Below, in pieces: positions 7,643 to 16,048 of a DNA stretch of 64,000 nucleotides (positions are counted from its first letter, which is position 1; each line of letters opens with the position of its first letter). Made by a program: the position numbers and the translations under genes. Under the pieces are notes generated by a model. It searched no databases. It was not told the origin of the DNA and saw only the letters and a list, made by a program, of their open reading frames with translations. Source of the DNA: Pseudanabaena sp. Chao 1811 (GTDB taxonomy: Bacteria > Cyanobacteriota > Cyanobacteriia > Pseudanabaenales > Pseudanabaenaceae); assembly GCF_027942295.1 (NCBI RefSeq), contig NZ_CP101416.1:3210501-3274500 (forward strand), read 5' to 3'.

Positions 7643-9124
7643 CTAATTTGTGGTTCTAATCCAAACTGAAACAGAGCCACCATTGCAACAAAATTCTGCC
7701 CAGCCATCATCATTCGTTGTGATTGGTTGCTCTACCTGCTTGGTGATATCGATATAGGTGCAATTAGGCTGACCAATTTCCATCCATTTTCTTCCTTCTT
7801 CAGCATTGCTTAATACCACTGCCATTCCTCCCTGATGCTCATCATCTCCTAGTCTTGTCCAGCCGATGGTATTGGGATGATCAAAGTAATCAAGCTGCTG
7901 ACCATAGGCATAGTTTTGACGTACTGATAGAAACTGATCAAGTAGCCATTGATGACTATCAATCCAGATTTCATATTCATTTCCATCTTTGCCATAGTCT
8001 TGATAATGTGCGCCATAGTAATCGGCTGCAAAAATGCAAGGATATCCCTCTTGGCGCAACAAAATCAGTGCATAGGCAAGAGGTTTAAACCAAGACTCAA
8101 CAATTGACTCTAAGGACTGCAATGGTTGGGAGTCATGATTATCGACAAAGGTGACTGCTAGAGATGGTTGATGCTGAACTAATGTATTTTCAAAGATTTG
8201 GCTAAGGTCGTAGTCTTCTCGTGATTGACTTGCCACATGAAAATTTTGATGCAAAGGCACATCAAATAGACTAACTGTGCCATTGGTAACATCGATGAAA
8301 TTATGCAAAGCTTCCATTTCATAGGACCAATACTCACCCACGGCAAATAGATCTCGCTTGGCATAGTTACGCATATGTTCTAGCCATTCCTGAAAGAACT
8401 GTGCGGAAACATGTTTGACTGCATCAAAGCGAAAGCCATCAACATTGGTCAGATCATAGTTCCATTCTCCCCAATACTTGAGTTCGCCTTGTACTTCTGA
8501 GTTCTGGATGTCAAGGTCACAGCCCATCAAATAGTCAAAATTACCTTTCTCAAGATCAACATTTTTGTCAAAGGATTTGCCTTTGAGTAAATAGACTGCG
8601 TCTTCTCCTTCATTGTAAGCATTGTAATCGATCGCATCAAAATGCCACCAATGCCATTCCATTTCGGAATATTTGCCTTTACGCCCTTCAAACGTAAAGT
8701 GAGTCCAAGCTTGAATGGTTTGATAATCACCGATCGCCTGATTGCGATCGTCCATACTCATCGGTGTGGCTTCTACCTCTTCCGAGCGATCGGCTCCCAT
8801 TTTGTGATTAAAAACCACATCAGCATAAATACTCAGCCCTGCTTGATGAGCCACTTTAATCGCCTGAATGTATTCATCTTTTGTGCCATATTTCGTTCTG
8901 ATCGAGCCTTTTTGATCAAACTCACCCAGATCAAATAGATCATAAATGCCATAGCCCACATCCAGACCACCTGACTTCCCCTTGTAGGCTGGGGGCAACC
9001 ATAGAGATGTAATACCAGCCTTGGCTAAGTCTTCAGCCTTCTCTGCTACTTGGTTCCACAGACTACCATCATCTGGCAGATACCAGTGAAAGTACTGCAT
9101 CATGACACCGTTTTGATGAGACAT
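7643..9124 (-). CDS. Alpha-amylase, cytoplasmic GH13
   Basis: Hydrolyses alpha-1,4 links in glycogen-derived dextrins. 493 residues from the chosen ATG (9122-9124), which is preceded by AAGGAAC at good spacing and gives the family N-terminus MSHQNGVMMQYFHWY; the frame is open further upstream but that stretch is unlike the family. Catalytic residues by position: Asp234 in GFRFDAVKH, Glu264 in VGEYWS, Asp331 in FVDNHD; the conserved DVVFNHK is at 102-108. No signal peptide, so it acts inside the cell, probably in glycogen turnover. It is most like the AmyS-type liquefying enzymes. Confidence 0.93.
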   Translation of the reverse strand: MSHQNGVMMQYFHWYLPDDGSLWNQVAEKAEDLAKAGITSLWLPPAYKGKSGGLDVGYGIYDLFDLGEFDQKGSIRTKYGTKDEYIQAIKVAHQAGLSIYADVVFNHKMGADRSEEVEATPMSMDDRNQAIGDYQTIQAWTHFTFEGRKGKYSEMEWHWWHFDAIDYNAYNEGEDAVYLLKGKSFDKNVDLEKGNFDYLMGCDLDIQNSEVQGELKYWGEWNYDLTNVDGFRFDAVKHVSAQFFQEWLEHMRNYAKRDLFAVGEYWSYEMEALHNFIDVTNGTVSLFDVPLHQNFHVASQSREDYDLSQIFENTLVQHQPSLAVTFVDNHDSQPLQSLESIVESWFKPLAYALILLRQEGYPCIFAADYYGAHYQDYGKDGNEYEIWIDSHQWLLDQFLSVRQNYAYGQQLDYFDHPNTIGWTRLGDDEHQGGMAVVLSNAEEGRKWMEIGQPNCTYIDITKQVEQPITTNDDGWAEFCCNGGSVSVWIRTTN

Positions 9125-9603
9125 TTTTAGTTCCTTAATAAGGGTTTTTGGCTTGACAAATTTCTCTTTGTTACATTTTGTGTCGTAATTCATCAATTCA
9201 CTCAATAAATCAATCACCCCCCGATCAAGATAGTCAGGTGAATAAAAAATCAAAGAGATTAATTTTCGACAAAAAAATAATCTTGTATAAAAAACAAAAT
9301 ATAAAAATATAAATTTCGGTTTAGATTTTTATTTGAGCTTCAATTGCAATGAAGCCTATTTGAATAGATAGTTTTTTATTTTTTTTATTTATCAAATAAT
9401 ACATATCATACAAACAAACAAAATTACAACTTTGTTTGTTTGTCAATTAAGATCTTCGATGTATATTTATATCTTATGTCTTGAGATGGATGAATAAGTT
9501 AATCAAATAAACAATAATGAAGATGTTAGAAAAGAAGTTGTAAATTCGATTTTGTCTTTTATAGCATTTCGTTAAATATCAACACAAATAGAGGACATTT
9601 ATT
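9125..9603. other. AT-rich intergenic gap
   Basis: 479 bases between the divergent amylase and CsbD genes, strongly A/T-rich. The one clear structure is a perfect 13-bp inverted repeat (9410-9422 and 9431-9443) built of ACAAACAAACAAA. Promoters for both genes should lie here; no specific box is claimed. Confidence 0.6.
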
Positions 9604-9819
9604 ATGAGTTTACAAGAACGTGCTAAAGCTGCTGCTAAGGATCTTGAAGGTAAGGTCGAAGAGGCAGTAGGTAATGTCACAGGAGACACTGGTAAACAGG
9701 TTGAAGGTCAAGCTAAGCAAGCTGAAGCCCGTGTTCGCAATACTGCTGAAGATGTAAAAGACAAGGCTAAAGATGTGGCTAACGATATCAAGAAAAAAGC
9801 TAAAGATGCTATCGATTAA
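9604..9819 (+). CDS. CsbD-family stress protein
   Basis: 71 residues, cytoplasmic, highly charged and helical. The CsbD pattern is clear: KDLEGKVEEAVGNVTGDTGKQVEGQAKQ, followed by a Lys/Asp-rich tail. CsbD proteins are sigma-B-controlled in Bacillus and stress-induced elsewhere; the molecular role is unknown. This gene heads a run of four small same-strand genes (9604-11432), two of which carry CsbD units. A GGACATTT stretch lies before the ATG; a strong ribosome-binding site is not obvious. Confidence 0.92.
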   Translation: MSLQERAKAAAKDLEGKVEEAVGNVTGDTGKQVEGQAKQAEARVRNTAEDVKDKAKDVANDIKKKAKDAID

Positions 9820-10029
9820 ATAGTTAATTACTACATATCTAATTGATAAGTAGTCTTGAAAAATATTTGAGCGATTTGATTTTATTTAATTGGATTGCTC
9901 AAATATTTATTTTTTTTGATTTTATTTTGATTGTCCCTTAAAAAGAATTCTATTCTGTATATCTTTCTCTATAGATTCTTGATCATATCAAAATAAAATT
10001 TATGCTCGATAAACTTTAGGGCAGCTAAA

Positions 10030-10491
10030 ATGATTTCACAAATTTACAGATCTTTATTAACTATCGGCTGCATTTTATTCTTATCGTCTGTCATTGTCTT
10101 TGGGCTACCTGTTAATAAAGGTTGGGCAGCAAATTCATTTACTCCGATCGCATCGATAGAGAGAGTAAAGGCAGGGGTAAAAGATCTTGAAGGTAAAACT
10201 CAAGAAGCGATCGGCAATGTCACTGGTAATGCTAAAAATCAAGTCATGGGCAAAGCTAAACAAGCGGAAGCAGATGTTCGCAATGCGGCTGAAGATGTTA
10301 AAGACAATGTGAAACTGCCAGAACGAGTAAAGGCTGGTGCGCGAGATCTTGAAGGCAATACTCAAGAAGCGATCGGTAAGGTGACAGGCGATCGCCAAGA
10401 TCAAATTGTTGGCAAAGGTAAGCAAGTGGAATCTAAGACTCGCAACTTACTAGAAGATGCGAAAGATAAAGTCCAAGAATTGTTTAAATAA
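10030..10491 (+). CDS. Exported protein with two CsbD units
   Basis: 153 residues. Residues 1-34 form a signal peptide (hydrophobic core CILFLSSVIVFGL, likely cut after GWAA). Two CsbD units follow: about 46-93 (VKAGVKDLEGKTQEAIGNVT) and 103-150 (VKAGARDLEGNTQEAIGKVT), clearly duplicated from each other and related to the neighbour at 9604. A CsbD protein sent across the membrane with a tandem repeat is unusual, because the family is normally cytoplasmic and single-domain. It lies 210 bases after the CsbD gene and 24 bases before the GlsB-type gene. Confidence 0.88.
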   Translation: MISQIYRSLLTIGCILFLSSVIVFGLPVNKGWAANSFTPIASIERVKAGVKDLEGKTQEAIGNVTGNAKNQVMGKAKQAEADVRNAAEDVKDNVKLPERVKAGARDLEGNTQEAIGKVTGDRQDQIVGKGKQVESKTRNLLEDAKDKVQELFK

Positions 10492-10515
10492 TTTTCTAAA
10501 TCAGGAAGGAAGTAT

Positions 10516-10761
10516 ATGAGTTTTATTTGGTTTATTTTGATTGGTTTAACTGCTGGCTGGCTAGCGGGTCAACTGGTTAAAGGTGGCGGCTTTGGGCTAA
10601 TTGGAGACATCATTGTTGGCGTAATTGGCGCATTGCTTGGTGGATTTCTCTTTAGTGCTTTGGGTTTATCTAGTGGGGGTGGATTACTTGGCAGTTTGAT
10701 TGTCGCCACCATTGGTGCAGTTGTGCTGTTATTTGGTTTACGCCTGATCAAGTCAGCTTAA
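10516..10761 (+). CDS. GlsB/YeaQ/YmgE-family small membrane protein
   Basis: 81 residues with three hydrophobic helices rich in Gly and the pattern GLTAGWLAGQLVKGGGFGLIGDI, typical of the transglycosylase-associated (PF04226) stress family. An AGGAAGG ribosome-binding site precedes the ATG. It is 24 bases downstream of the exported CsbD gene, so they are probably co-transcribed. Function in the envelope is not known. Confidence 0.9.
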   Translation: MSFIWFILIGLTAGWLAGQLVKGGGFGLIGDIIVGVIGALLGGFLFSALGLSSGGGLLGSLIVATIGAVVLLFGLRLIKSA

Positions 10762-10767
10762 TAGACA

Positions 10768-10903
10768 GGACTTAAGCAAAATGACCAAGAACTCCAGTTC
10801 TTGGTTCAAAGCTAAAGCAGACTGAAGAACTTCTATGTTAAACCCGTTGAAACGGGTTTAAGCTTTCAGCCCGTAATTTATGACATTGCTATTGTGTAAG
10901 TCC
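10768..10903. mobile_element. Short TIR element type 3, copy 1 (MITE-like)
   Basis: 136 bp bounded by GGACTTAAGCA and TGTGTAAGTCC, with inner hairpins (ACCAAGAACTCCAGTTCTTGGT and AAACCCGTTGAAACGGGTTT). Similar ends bound 52254-52342. Ends of the form GGACTTACGCA are common in short cyanobacterial elements; that is general knowledge. Confidence 0.6.
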
Positions 10904-10946
10904 GAAATTTCTTGAATATCAATTCCTATATGAAGGATTAATTATT

Positions 10947-11432
10947 ATGTCCGATGAAATTGAAAGAGAAGTTACATCCAAAAAAGTAACATCACTTCCC
11001 AATAATTCTGTAAATGGAAGTAGAGTTTCTGAGCAGCGTACTACTAGAGTAACTAATGACAGTAGTATGGCTGGAGTAGTAATTATTGTTTTGCTAGGAT
11101 TAGCACTTGGCGCTGGGGCGATCGCCTATTTCCTCAACACTCGTCCAGCTCCAACCCCCGTCTTAATTCCTAGCGCAACTGATACGGTGAAAGAGAATAA
11201 GTCAACGGTGATCGAAAGGAATAACACCACTATTAGAGAGGTTAGTCCTGCAACACCACAGCCTACTCCGACAGTGGAAATTAATCTTCCTCCTGTGACG
11301 ATCACACAACCACCTGCGGTAGCTCCTGCACCTGCAGCAACTACACCACCACAGGCCGTGACTCCAGCCGCTACTCCAAAAGTAACAGCACAGCCACAGA
11401 CTACAACACCATCACCAAAGGTTGGTAACTAA
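10947..11432 (+). CDS. Membrane-anchored Pro/Thr-rich protein, unknown function
   Basis: 161 residues. Polar N-terminus (about 45 residues), one membrane helix (GVVIIVLLGLALGAGAIAYFL, about 45-65), then a long Pro/Thr/Ala-rich tail expected on the outer side. AAGGATTAATT precedes the ATG. It closes the small-gene cluster with CsbD and GlsB-type genes. Low complexity of the tail makes family assignment unsafe. Its stop codon abuts the first convergent-pair repeat. Confidence 0.7.
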   Translation: MSDEIEREVTSKKVTSLPNNSVNGSRVSEQRTTRVTNDSSMAGVVIIVLLGLALGAGAIAYFLNTRPAPTPVLIPSATDTVKENKSTVIERNNTTIREVSPATPQPTPTVEINLPPVTITQPPAVAPAPAATTPPQAVTPAATPKVTAQPQTTTPSPKVGN

Positions 11433-11579
11433 ACGTCAGTTCGGGTTAAGCTGGCAAATTTTCAAAGCCCAAAAGTAAAAGCATTGCGTAGCAATGCTTT
11501 TACTTTTGGGCTTTGAGAGAGGGTTTGTGTAGCAAACCCTCTCTCAAAACCTGTTTCAAATCATCTCGAACTCGCGCTA
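11432..11579 (+). repeat. Convergent-pair repeat, copy 1
   Basis: 148 bp. Left end AACGTCAGTTCGGGTTAAGC overlaps the stop codon at 11430-11432; right end ATCTCGAACTCGCGCTA stops 7 bases before the convergent decarboxylase-family gene. Inside are two hairpins: one with core GCATTGCGTAGCAATGC and one with GGGTTTGTGTAGCAAACCC. The ends form an imperfect inverted repeat. Confidence 0.85.
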
Positions 11580-11586
11580 CCCATCT

Positions 11587-13029
11587 TTATGTTTTAACAA
11601 CAAGAATAGTTTCTAGGCTTTCATCACTCGCACCATTGATGATGCCGCCTGATCGCAAAATACATTGCAACATCTCCACCACTTCGGCTGTAATTTCCTC
11701 GCCTATACAAATTAAGGGAATTCCCGGGGGATAGGGACAGAGAGATTCCGCACTAATGCGTCCGATCGCTTTCTCTAGGGGTAGGCGATCGCTTTTCGCA
11801 AAATAGGCTTCACGAGGACTTAGGTTAGATTGGTAATTGGTGATTGGTAATTGGTAATTAGTAATTGGACTTAATTTTTCTTGTTTCTTGTTTCTTTTGC
11901 CCTGAGTGTCCTGAGCGATTTGTTTAAACGCAAAAATTAAGCGATCAATATCTGCTTGAGTATTGCCAAGGCTAAGAATGAATACTAATTGATTAAGAGT
12001 GGGCATTTCTGCCATAACATCCAGTTGAGAATGTAACCAGATATCAGCTTCAAATCCTGTAATTCCCAATTGATCAACTAAAAGTGTTAAGCGAGTGGGA
12101 TCGAGAGTGGGAACTTCTATGTGATCGAAGGTTCGTAGACCAGAAACTTGCAGCAGAAGCGATCGCGCTTCTTTGGCTAGGCGTAAGGTCTCACTTAATA
12201 ACCCTTTGCCTTGAATCGCCATTTGTCGCCGTGCGACATCTAGAGAGATTAGTAATAACAGATTTGGACTGCTGGATCGCAGTACTTGTAAAGCACGATC
12301 AACCTGTTCGGGAGCAATGCGATCACCTTGTAAGTGCAAAATTGAAGATTGGGTGAGGCTACCTGCGACCTTATGAGTGGATTGCACCACCAGATCGGCT
12401 CCTGCCTGTAATGCGGAAATTGGTAAATCTGGATGAAAGCCTAAATGTGCGCCGTGGGCAGCATCGACTAATAGAGGCACGTTATAGGCATGGGCGATCG
12501 CTACAAGCTGCTCAATTTCGCCACAGACTCCAAAATAATTGGGGCTGACGACTAGTACGGCTTTAGCATCGGGATGTTGCTGTAAAAATGCTTCGAGGGT
12601 AGCAGGACTAACACCCAAGTCCAAATCGAATTCTGATAAATATTCAGTGGGTAAATAGATGGGAACTGCTCCCGTTAAGATCATGCCTGCAAAGGCTGAT
12701 TTATGGCAATTACGGGCAATCAAGATTTTGTCACCTGCTTGGCAGTTAGCCAGTAACATTGCCTGTACCCCGCAGGTGGAGCCATTTGTTAAAAACCATG
12801 CGTGATCGCTACCATAGGCTGCTGCGGCTAATTCCTCAGCTTCAGCAACAGGCTCTTCGAGATCGGGCATTTCAGGTAAATCGAGTCGAAAAAAAGTTTC
12901 GCCAAGTAGATCTACAAATTCGCGATCGATGCCTTGACCACGCTTGTGACCGGGCATATAAAACGGCGCGTGATCGATATCAAGATATCGCCGCGCCGCT
13001 TCTAGTAATGGAACTGAATGCTGATTCAT
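11587..13029 (-). CDS. PLP-dependent Orn/Lys/Arg decarboxylase-family protein
   Basis: 480 residues from ATG 13027-13029, matching the family N-terminus PLLEAARRYLDIDHAPFYMPGHKRG; an in-frame GTG 13 codons earlier is the alternative. The fold-type I core shows the Schiff-base lysine in QSTHKVAGSLTQ and the Asp of LLVDAAHGAHLG. Related enzymes decarboxylate lysine, ornithine or arginine, but many cyanobacterial members have no assigned substrate. Near residue 390-410 the protein carries a low-complexity insert with PITNYQLPITNYQ encoded by a short tandem repeat. It is separated from its convergent neighbour by a repeat element. Confidence 0.85.
   Translation of the reverse strand: MNQHSVPLLEAARRYLDIDHAPFYMPGHKRGQGIDREFVDLLGETFFRLDLPEMPDLEEPVAEAEELAAAAYGSDHAWFLTNGSTCGVQAMLLANCQAGDKILIARNCHKSAFAGMILTGAVPIYLPTEYLSEFDLDLGVSPATLEAFLQQHPDAKAVLVVSPNYFGVCGEIEQLVAIAHAYNVPLLVDAAHGAHLGFHPDLPISALQAGADLVVQSTHKVAGSLTQSSILHLQGDRIAPEQVDRALQVLRSSSPNLLLLISLDVARRQMAIQGKGLLSETLRLAKEARSLLLQVSGLRTFDHIEVPTLDPTRLTLLVDQLGITGFEADIWLHSQLDVMAEMPTLNQLVFILSLGNTQADIDRLIFAFKQIAQDTQGKRNKKQEKLSPITNYQLPITNYQSNLSPREAYFAKSDRLPLEKAIGRISAESLCPYPPGIPLICIGEEITAEVVEMLQCILRSGGIINGASDESLETILVVKT
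11829..11868. repeat. In-frame short tandem repeat inside the decarboxylase-family gene
   Basis: ATTGGTAATTGGTGATTGGT continued by TAATTGGTAATTAGTAATTGG: overlapping 7-base units of the TTGGTAA type. They keep the frame and encode ITNYQ repeats. Such heptamer repeats are normally intergenic in cyanobacteria. Confidence 0.85.
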
Positions 13030-13222
13030 TAAAATTTTAGGCTTTAGGCGATCGCGTTTTGCTTTCACTTGCTATATTCAATGCTAAGTTTAGAGCTAAG
13101 TTACATAAATTAGCGATAATTAGCGATCGCCTTGCTATAAATCCCCGAAACCTATGACCACTTCATCTTATAAACGCTATATTTTAAATTGAGAAGCCTG
13201 ACTAAACAAAGAGGTGCGCTCC

Positions 13223-13807
13223 ATGCTAGTTCAAACCAAGCACTTTACGATCGCCGAATACCACCAGATGATCGAACTAGGGATATTACAGCCAAGCGAT
13301 CGCATTGAATTAATTAGAGGAGAACTGCTATCGATGGCAGCAAAAGGCACTAAACACGTAGTCTGTTGCAGTAACTTAAATCGTTTGCTTAACAAATTAG
13401 TTGATCAGCAAGCGATCATCCGTTGCCAAGATCCCATTTTTTTGCCACCCGACAGTGAACCCGAACCAGACTTTGCAATTGTCCGCGATCGCGCCGATGA
13501 TTACCTAACAGGACATCCATTACCCGAAGACATTCTATTAATCATTGAAATTGCCGACTCCACCCTCAAATATGATCGTGAGGTCAAAGGATTACTCTAT
13601 GCCGAAGCAGGGATTCCCCATTACTGGATATTCAATTTAATCGACTATCATCTAGAAGTTTATCGAGAACCCTATCGTGATGCTAAAGGGCAAGGCAATT
13701 ACGCTCAAAGGGAATATCTATTACCCCATCAAGCGATCGCCTTACCCAATATTGCTAATAGCATCATTGAATTAAACAAAGTTTTCCCTACCATTTCAAA
13801 GTTGTAG
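13223..13807 (+). CDS. Uma2-family (DUF820) restriction-endonuclease-like protein
   Basis: 194 residues from ATG 13223, which has GAGG eight bases upstream; an in-frame GTG at 13214 overlaps that site and is not preferred. Uma2 pattern: FTIAEYHQMIELGIL, ...DRIELIRGELL..., DPIFLPPDSEPEPDFAIVR, then ILLIIEIADSTLKYD and YAEAGIPHYWIFN. The PD-(D/E)XK-like site would use the Asp of EPDFAIV and Glu of IIEIADS. These proteins are multiplied in cyanobacterial genomes and their role is unresolved. Confidence 0.9.
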   Translation: MLVQTKHFTIAEYHQMIELGILQPSDRIELIRGELLSMAAKGTKHVVCCSNLNRLLNKLVDQQAIIRCQDPIFLPPDSEPEPDFAIVRDRADDYLTGHPLPEDILLIIEIADSTLKYDREVKGLLYAEAGIPHYWIFNLIDYHLEVYREPYRDAKGQGNYAQREYLLPHQAIALPNIANSIIELNKVFPTISKL

Positions 13808-13833
13808 GGAGATTATTTCATAAGGCTTGGGCG

Positions 13834-13862
13834 TTTTCATTTTGCCTACGGTAAAATGAAAA
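13834..13862. repeat. Hairpin related to element type 2
   Basis: TTTTCATTTTGCC-TAC-GGTAAAATGAAAA, the same stem as the first hairpin of the elements at 7347 and 22645. It sits between the convergent Uma2 and sulfite reductase genes and probably acts as a terminator. Confidence 0.7.
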
Positions 13863-13897
13863 ACATTTAATTGCGGATAAGCTCCAACACCCAGCAG

Positions 13898-15823
13898 TTA
13901 AGCCAAATATTTCTCCAAAGCTGCTTCCACAATATCCTTCATCGATGAACCTTGTTCTTCGACTGCTTTCTTGAGAAGCTCAAAGGACTTAGCAGAAAGA
14001 GTGACGCGATGGCGAACATCTCGGCGCTTACCTTTAGCTTTTTCTTCGGGCAGTTCCGACACATAGGTTTCTGCAAACTGGCGAAGATCCTCGATGCCTT
14101 TGCGATCGCAAAAATCACCAAAGCTTTCGCCTTCTGCGCGATCCTTCTTGAAATAGAAAAATAGAGGTTCTAAACCTTTTTCCAAATTATTAATATGGAG
14201 GCGCTGCACAAAGGGCTGAGCTAAACGAGTGGAATTAAAACTACCACCTAACCAAACCTGATATTCATCAACAGCACTACCAACAAAGGCAAGTTCCGCC
14301 ATATAGGGTCGGGCGCAACCATTGGGACAACCTGTGATGCGAGTAACAAAGGTTTCATCTTCCAAACCTAAACGCACCAACAATTTACGAATCCTTGCCA
14401 AAATATCAGGCAAAGCGCGTTCTGACTCCGCGATCGCTAACCCACAAGTTGGGAAAGCAGGGCAAGCCATCGAGTAACGCACCAAGGTATCGATCTGGTC
14501 AGGGGCTAAAATACCGCAGCGATCAAGAATTTTCTGGATTTCTTCTTTTTCATCGGCAGCAATTTCGGTAATCAGTAAATTCTGATTGGGGGTCAAGACA
14601 AAATCATGGTGAAATTTCTCGCTAATTTCGCGCAAGGCTGTTTTTAGTTGCAAACCTTCGCGATCGAGTACCCGACCACTCTCAATGGAGACACCAACAA
14701 AATACTTGCCATCTCCCTGCTCATGCCAGCCCAGATAATCTTGATATGTGAAAGGAGGCAGTTCACGGGCAGGAGCTAAAGCTGTGGGGTAATATTCCAA
14801 CAAAACATGTTTAAACTTCTCCACGCCCCATTCTTCCAAAATATATTTGAAGCGGGAGTGACGACGGTTGTGGCGATCGCCATAGTCACGTTGCAAAGCA
14901 ACAATCGCTTTCACCAGATCGTAAACCTTTGCCACAGGGACAAAACCAATGCTGTCAGCAATCCGCACAATCGTCGCATCATTATTATGGGCGCGACCTA
15001 AACCACCACCAACATAGACATTAAAGCCTTCTAACTCATTAGCCGCATTGGTAATTACCACCAACGACAAATCATTGGTATAGAGATCAACGGAGTTATC
15101 ACCAGCGACAGCGATCGCAATTTTAAATTTGCGGGGTAAATACTGTGTGCCATAGATTGGCTCAATATCGCTGATATTAGTTTTTGCGGTTCCTGCACCT
15201 TGACGCTTTCTTGCTTCAGTTACCTCTGGCGCTTCCGATGCTGTTACCGCCACTTCACCATCAAGCCAAATATCGTAATAGGCTCCTGCCTGTGGTGCTA
15301 ACAAATCGGCGAGCTTAACTGCATATTCCCGCGCATAATCATATTCAGGCTTATTTTTAAATGGGGCAGGTGGAGCCATTACGTTACGGTTAATGTCACC
15401 GCAAGCTCCTACGGTTGATCCCATATTCTTAGTGATATCAACGATCACCGCTTTGAGATCTTCCTTGAGAATTCCGTGAAGCTGGAAGCCCTGTCTAGTC
15501 GTGGCGCGTAAAGTGTGATTGCCATAGCGATCGCTTAATTTATCCAAAGCGACGTACAACTGCCAAGGAATAAATCCTCCAGGACTACGAGTCCGCAACA
15601 TCATGCTGTATTGGGCTTCTTCCCCTTTTGCCTTTGCTTTCTCTAAATCCCGATCTTTTTGTTGATAAGAACCATGAAACTTTAAGATTTGAATCCCATC
15701 CTGACTGAAAAACGGGTTGCCATCATTTAATTCTGTATTGATTGGTCCCCGCAAAAAATCACTTTTTTGTTTAAGGACTTCAACCTTAGATACTTTTCCA
15801 GCATTGATCAGATTGTTTGTCAT
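13898..15823 (-). CDS. sir: Ferredoxin-dependent assimilatory sulfite reductase
   Basis: Reduces sulfite to sulfide with six electrons from ferredoxin. 641 residues. The paired cysteine motifs that hold the 4Fe-4S cluster and siroheme are present (CPAFPTCGLAIAES and TGCPNGCARPY), as are TRQGFQLHG and GACGDINRNVMAPP typical of the SiR branch. The C-terminal ~40 residues (HRVTLSAKSFELLKKAVEE to VEAALEKYLA) look like a short ribbon-helix-helix-type unit added after the catalytic body. Start ATG at 15821-15823. Followed on the far side by a HIP1-containing hairpin and the amt genes, all on the same strand. Confidence 0.93.
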   Translation of the reverse strand: MTNNLINAGKVSKVEVLKQKSDFLRGPINTELNDGNPFFSQDGIQILKFHGSYQQKDRDLEKAKAKGEEAQYSMMLRTRSPGGFIPWQLYVALDKLSDRYGNHTLRATTRQGFQLHGILKEDLKAVIVDITKNMGSTVGACGDINRNVMAPPAPFKNKPEYDYAREYAVKLADLLAPQAGAYYDIWLDGEVAVTASEAPEVTEARKRQGAGTAKTNISDIEPIYGTQYLPRKFKIAIAVAGDNSVDLYTNDLSLVVITNAANELEGFNVYVGGGLGRAHNNDATIVRIADSIGFVPVAKVYDLVKAIVALQRDYGDRHNRRHSRFKYILEEWGVEKFKHVLLEYYPTALAPARELPPFTYQDYLGWHEQGDGKYFVGVSIESGRVLDREGLQLKTALREISEKFHHDFVLTPNQNLLITEIAADEKEEIQKILDRCGILAPDQIDTLVRYSMACPAFPTCGLAIAESERALPDILARIRKLLVRLGLEDETFVTRITGCPNGCARPYMAELAFVGSAVDEYQVWLGGSFNSTRLAQPFVQRLHINNLEKGLEPLFFYFKKDRAEGESFGDFCDRKGIEDLRQFAETYVSELPEEKAKGKRRDVRHRVTLSAKSFELLKKAVEEQGSSMKDIVEAALEKYLA

Positions 15824-15932
15824 GGTTCAACTATCGAAACTGATAAATTTTTAATTTCTTTGCCCCACAATTATACCCCGATAATCCTATCGGAATTCGG
15901 ATGAACTTTACAAAAAGCAATCCAAATATTTA

Positions 15933-15972
15933 AAAGCTAAAGGCGATCGCATTCGCGATCGCCTTTAGCTTT
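15933..15972. terminator. Hairpin containing two HIP1 octamers
   Basis: Arms 15933-15950 and 15955-15972 are exact, loop ATTC, and each arm ends with GGCGATCGC. It is between the amt gene stop (16049) and the sulfite reductase start (15823) on the minus strand, so it most likely ends amt transcription. Confidence 0.7.
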
Positions 15973-16048
15973 CTGCAATTTAATAAAGAACCAAGTTTTG
16001 ATGGTGCGGCGAATCCGCAGTATCAAAACTTCGATATCTTAGAAAAAA

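Noticed and set aside
9125-9253. N-terminal extension of the amylase gene
   Set aside because: The extra 43 codons do not resemble the family, and AAGGAAC sits correctly before ATG 9124.
11829-11868. Heptamer repeats as a CRISPR or assembly artefact
   Set aside because: Units are 7 bases, overlapping, and keep the reading frame of an otherwise complete gene.
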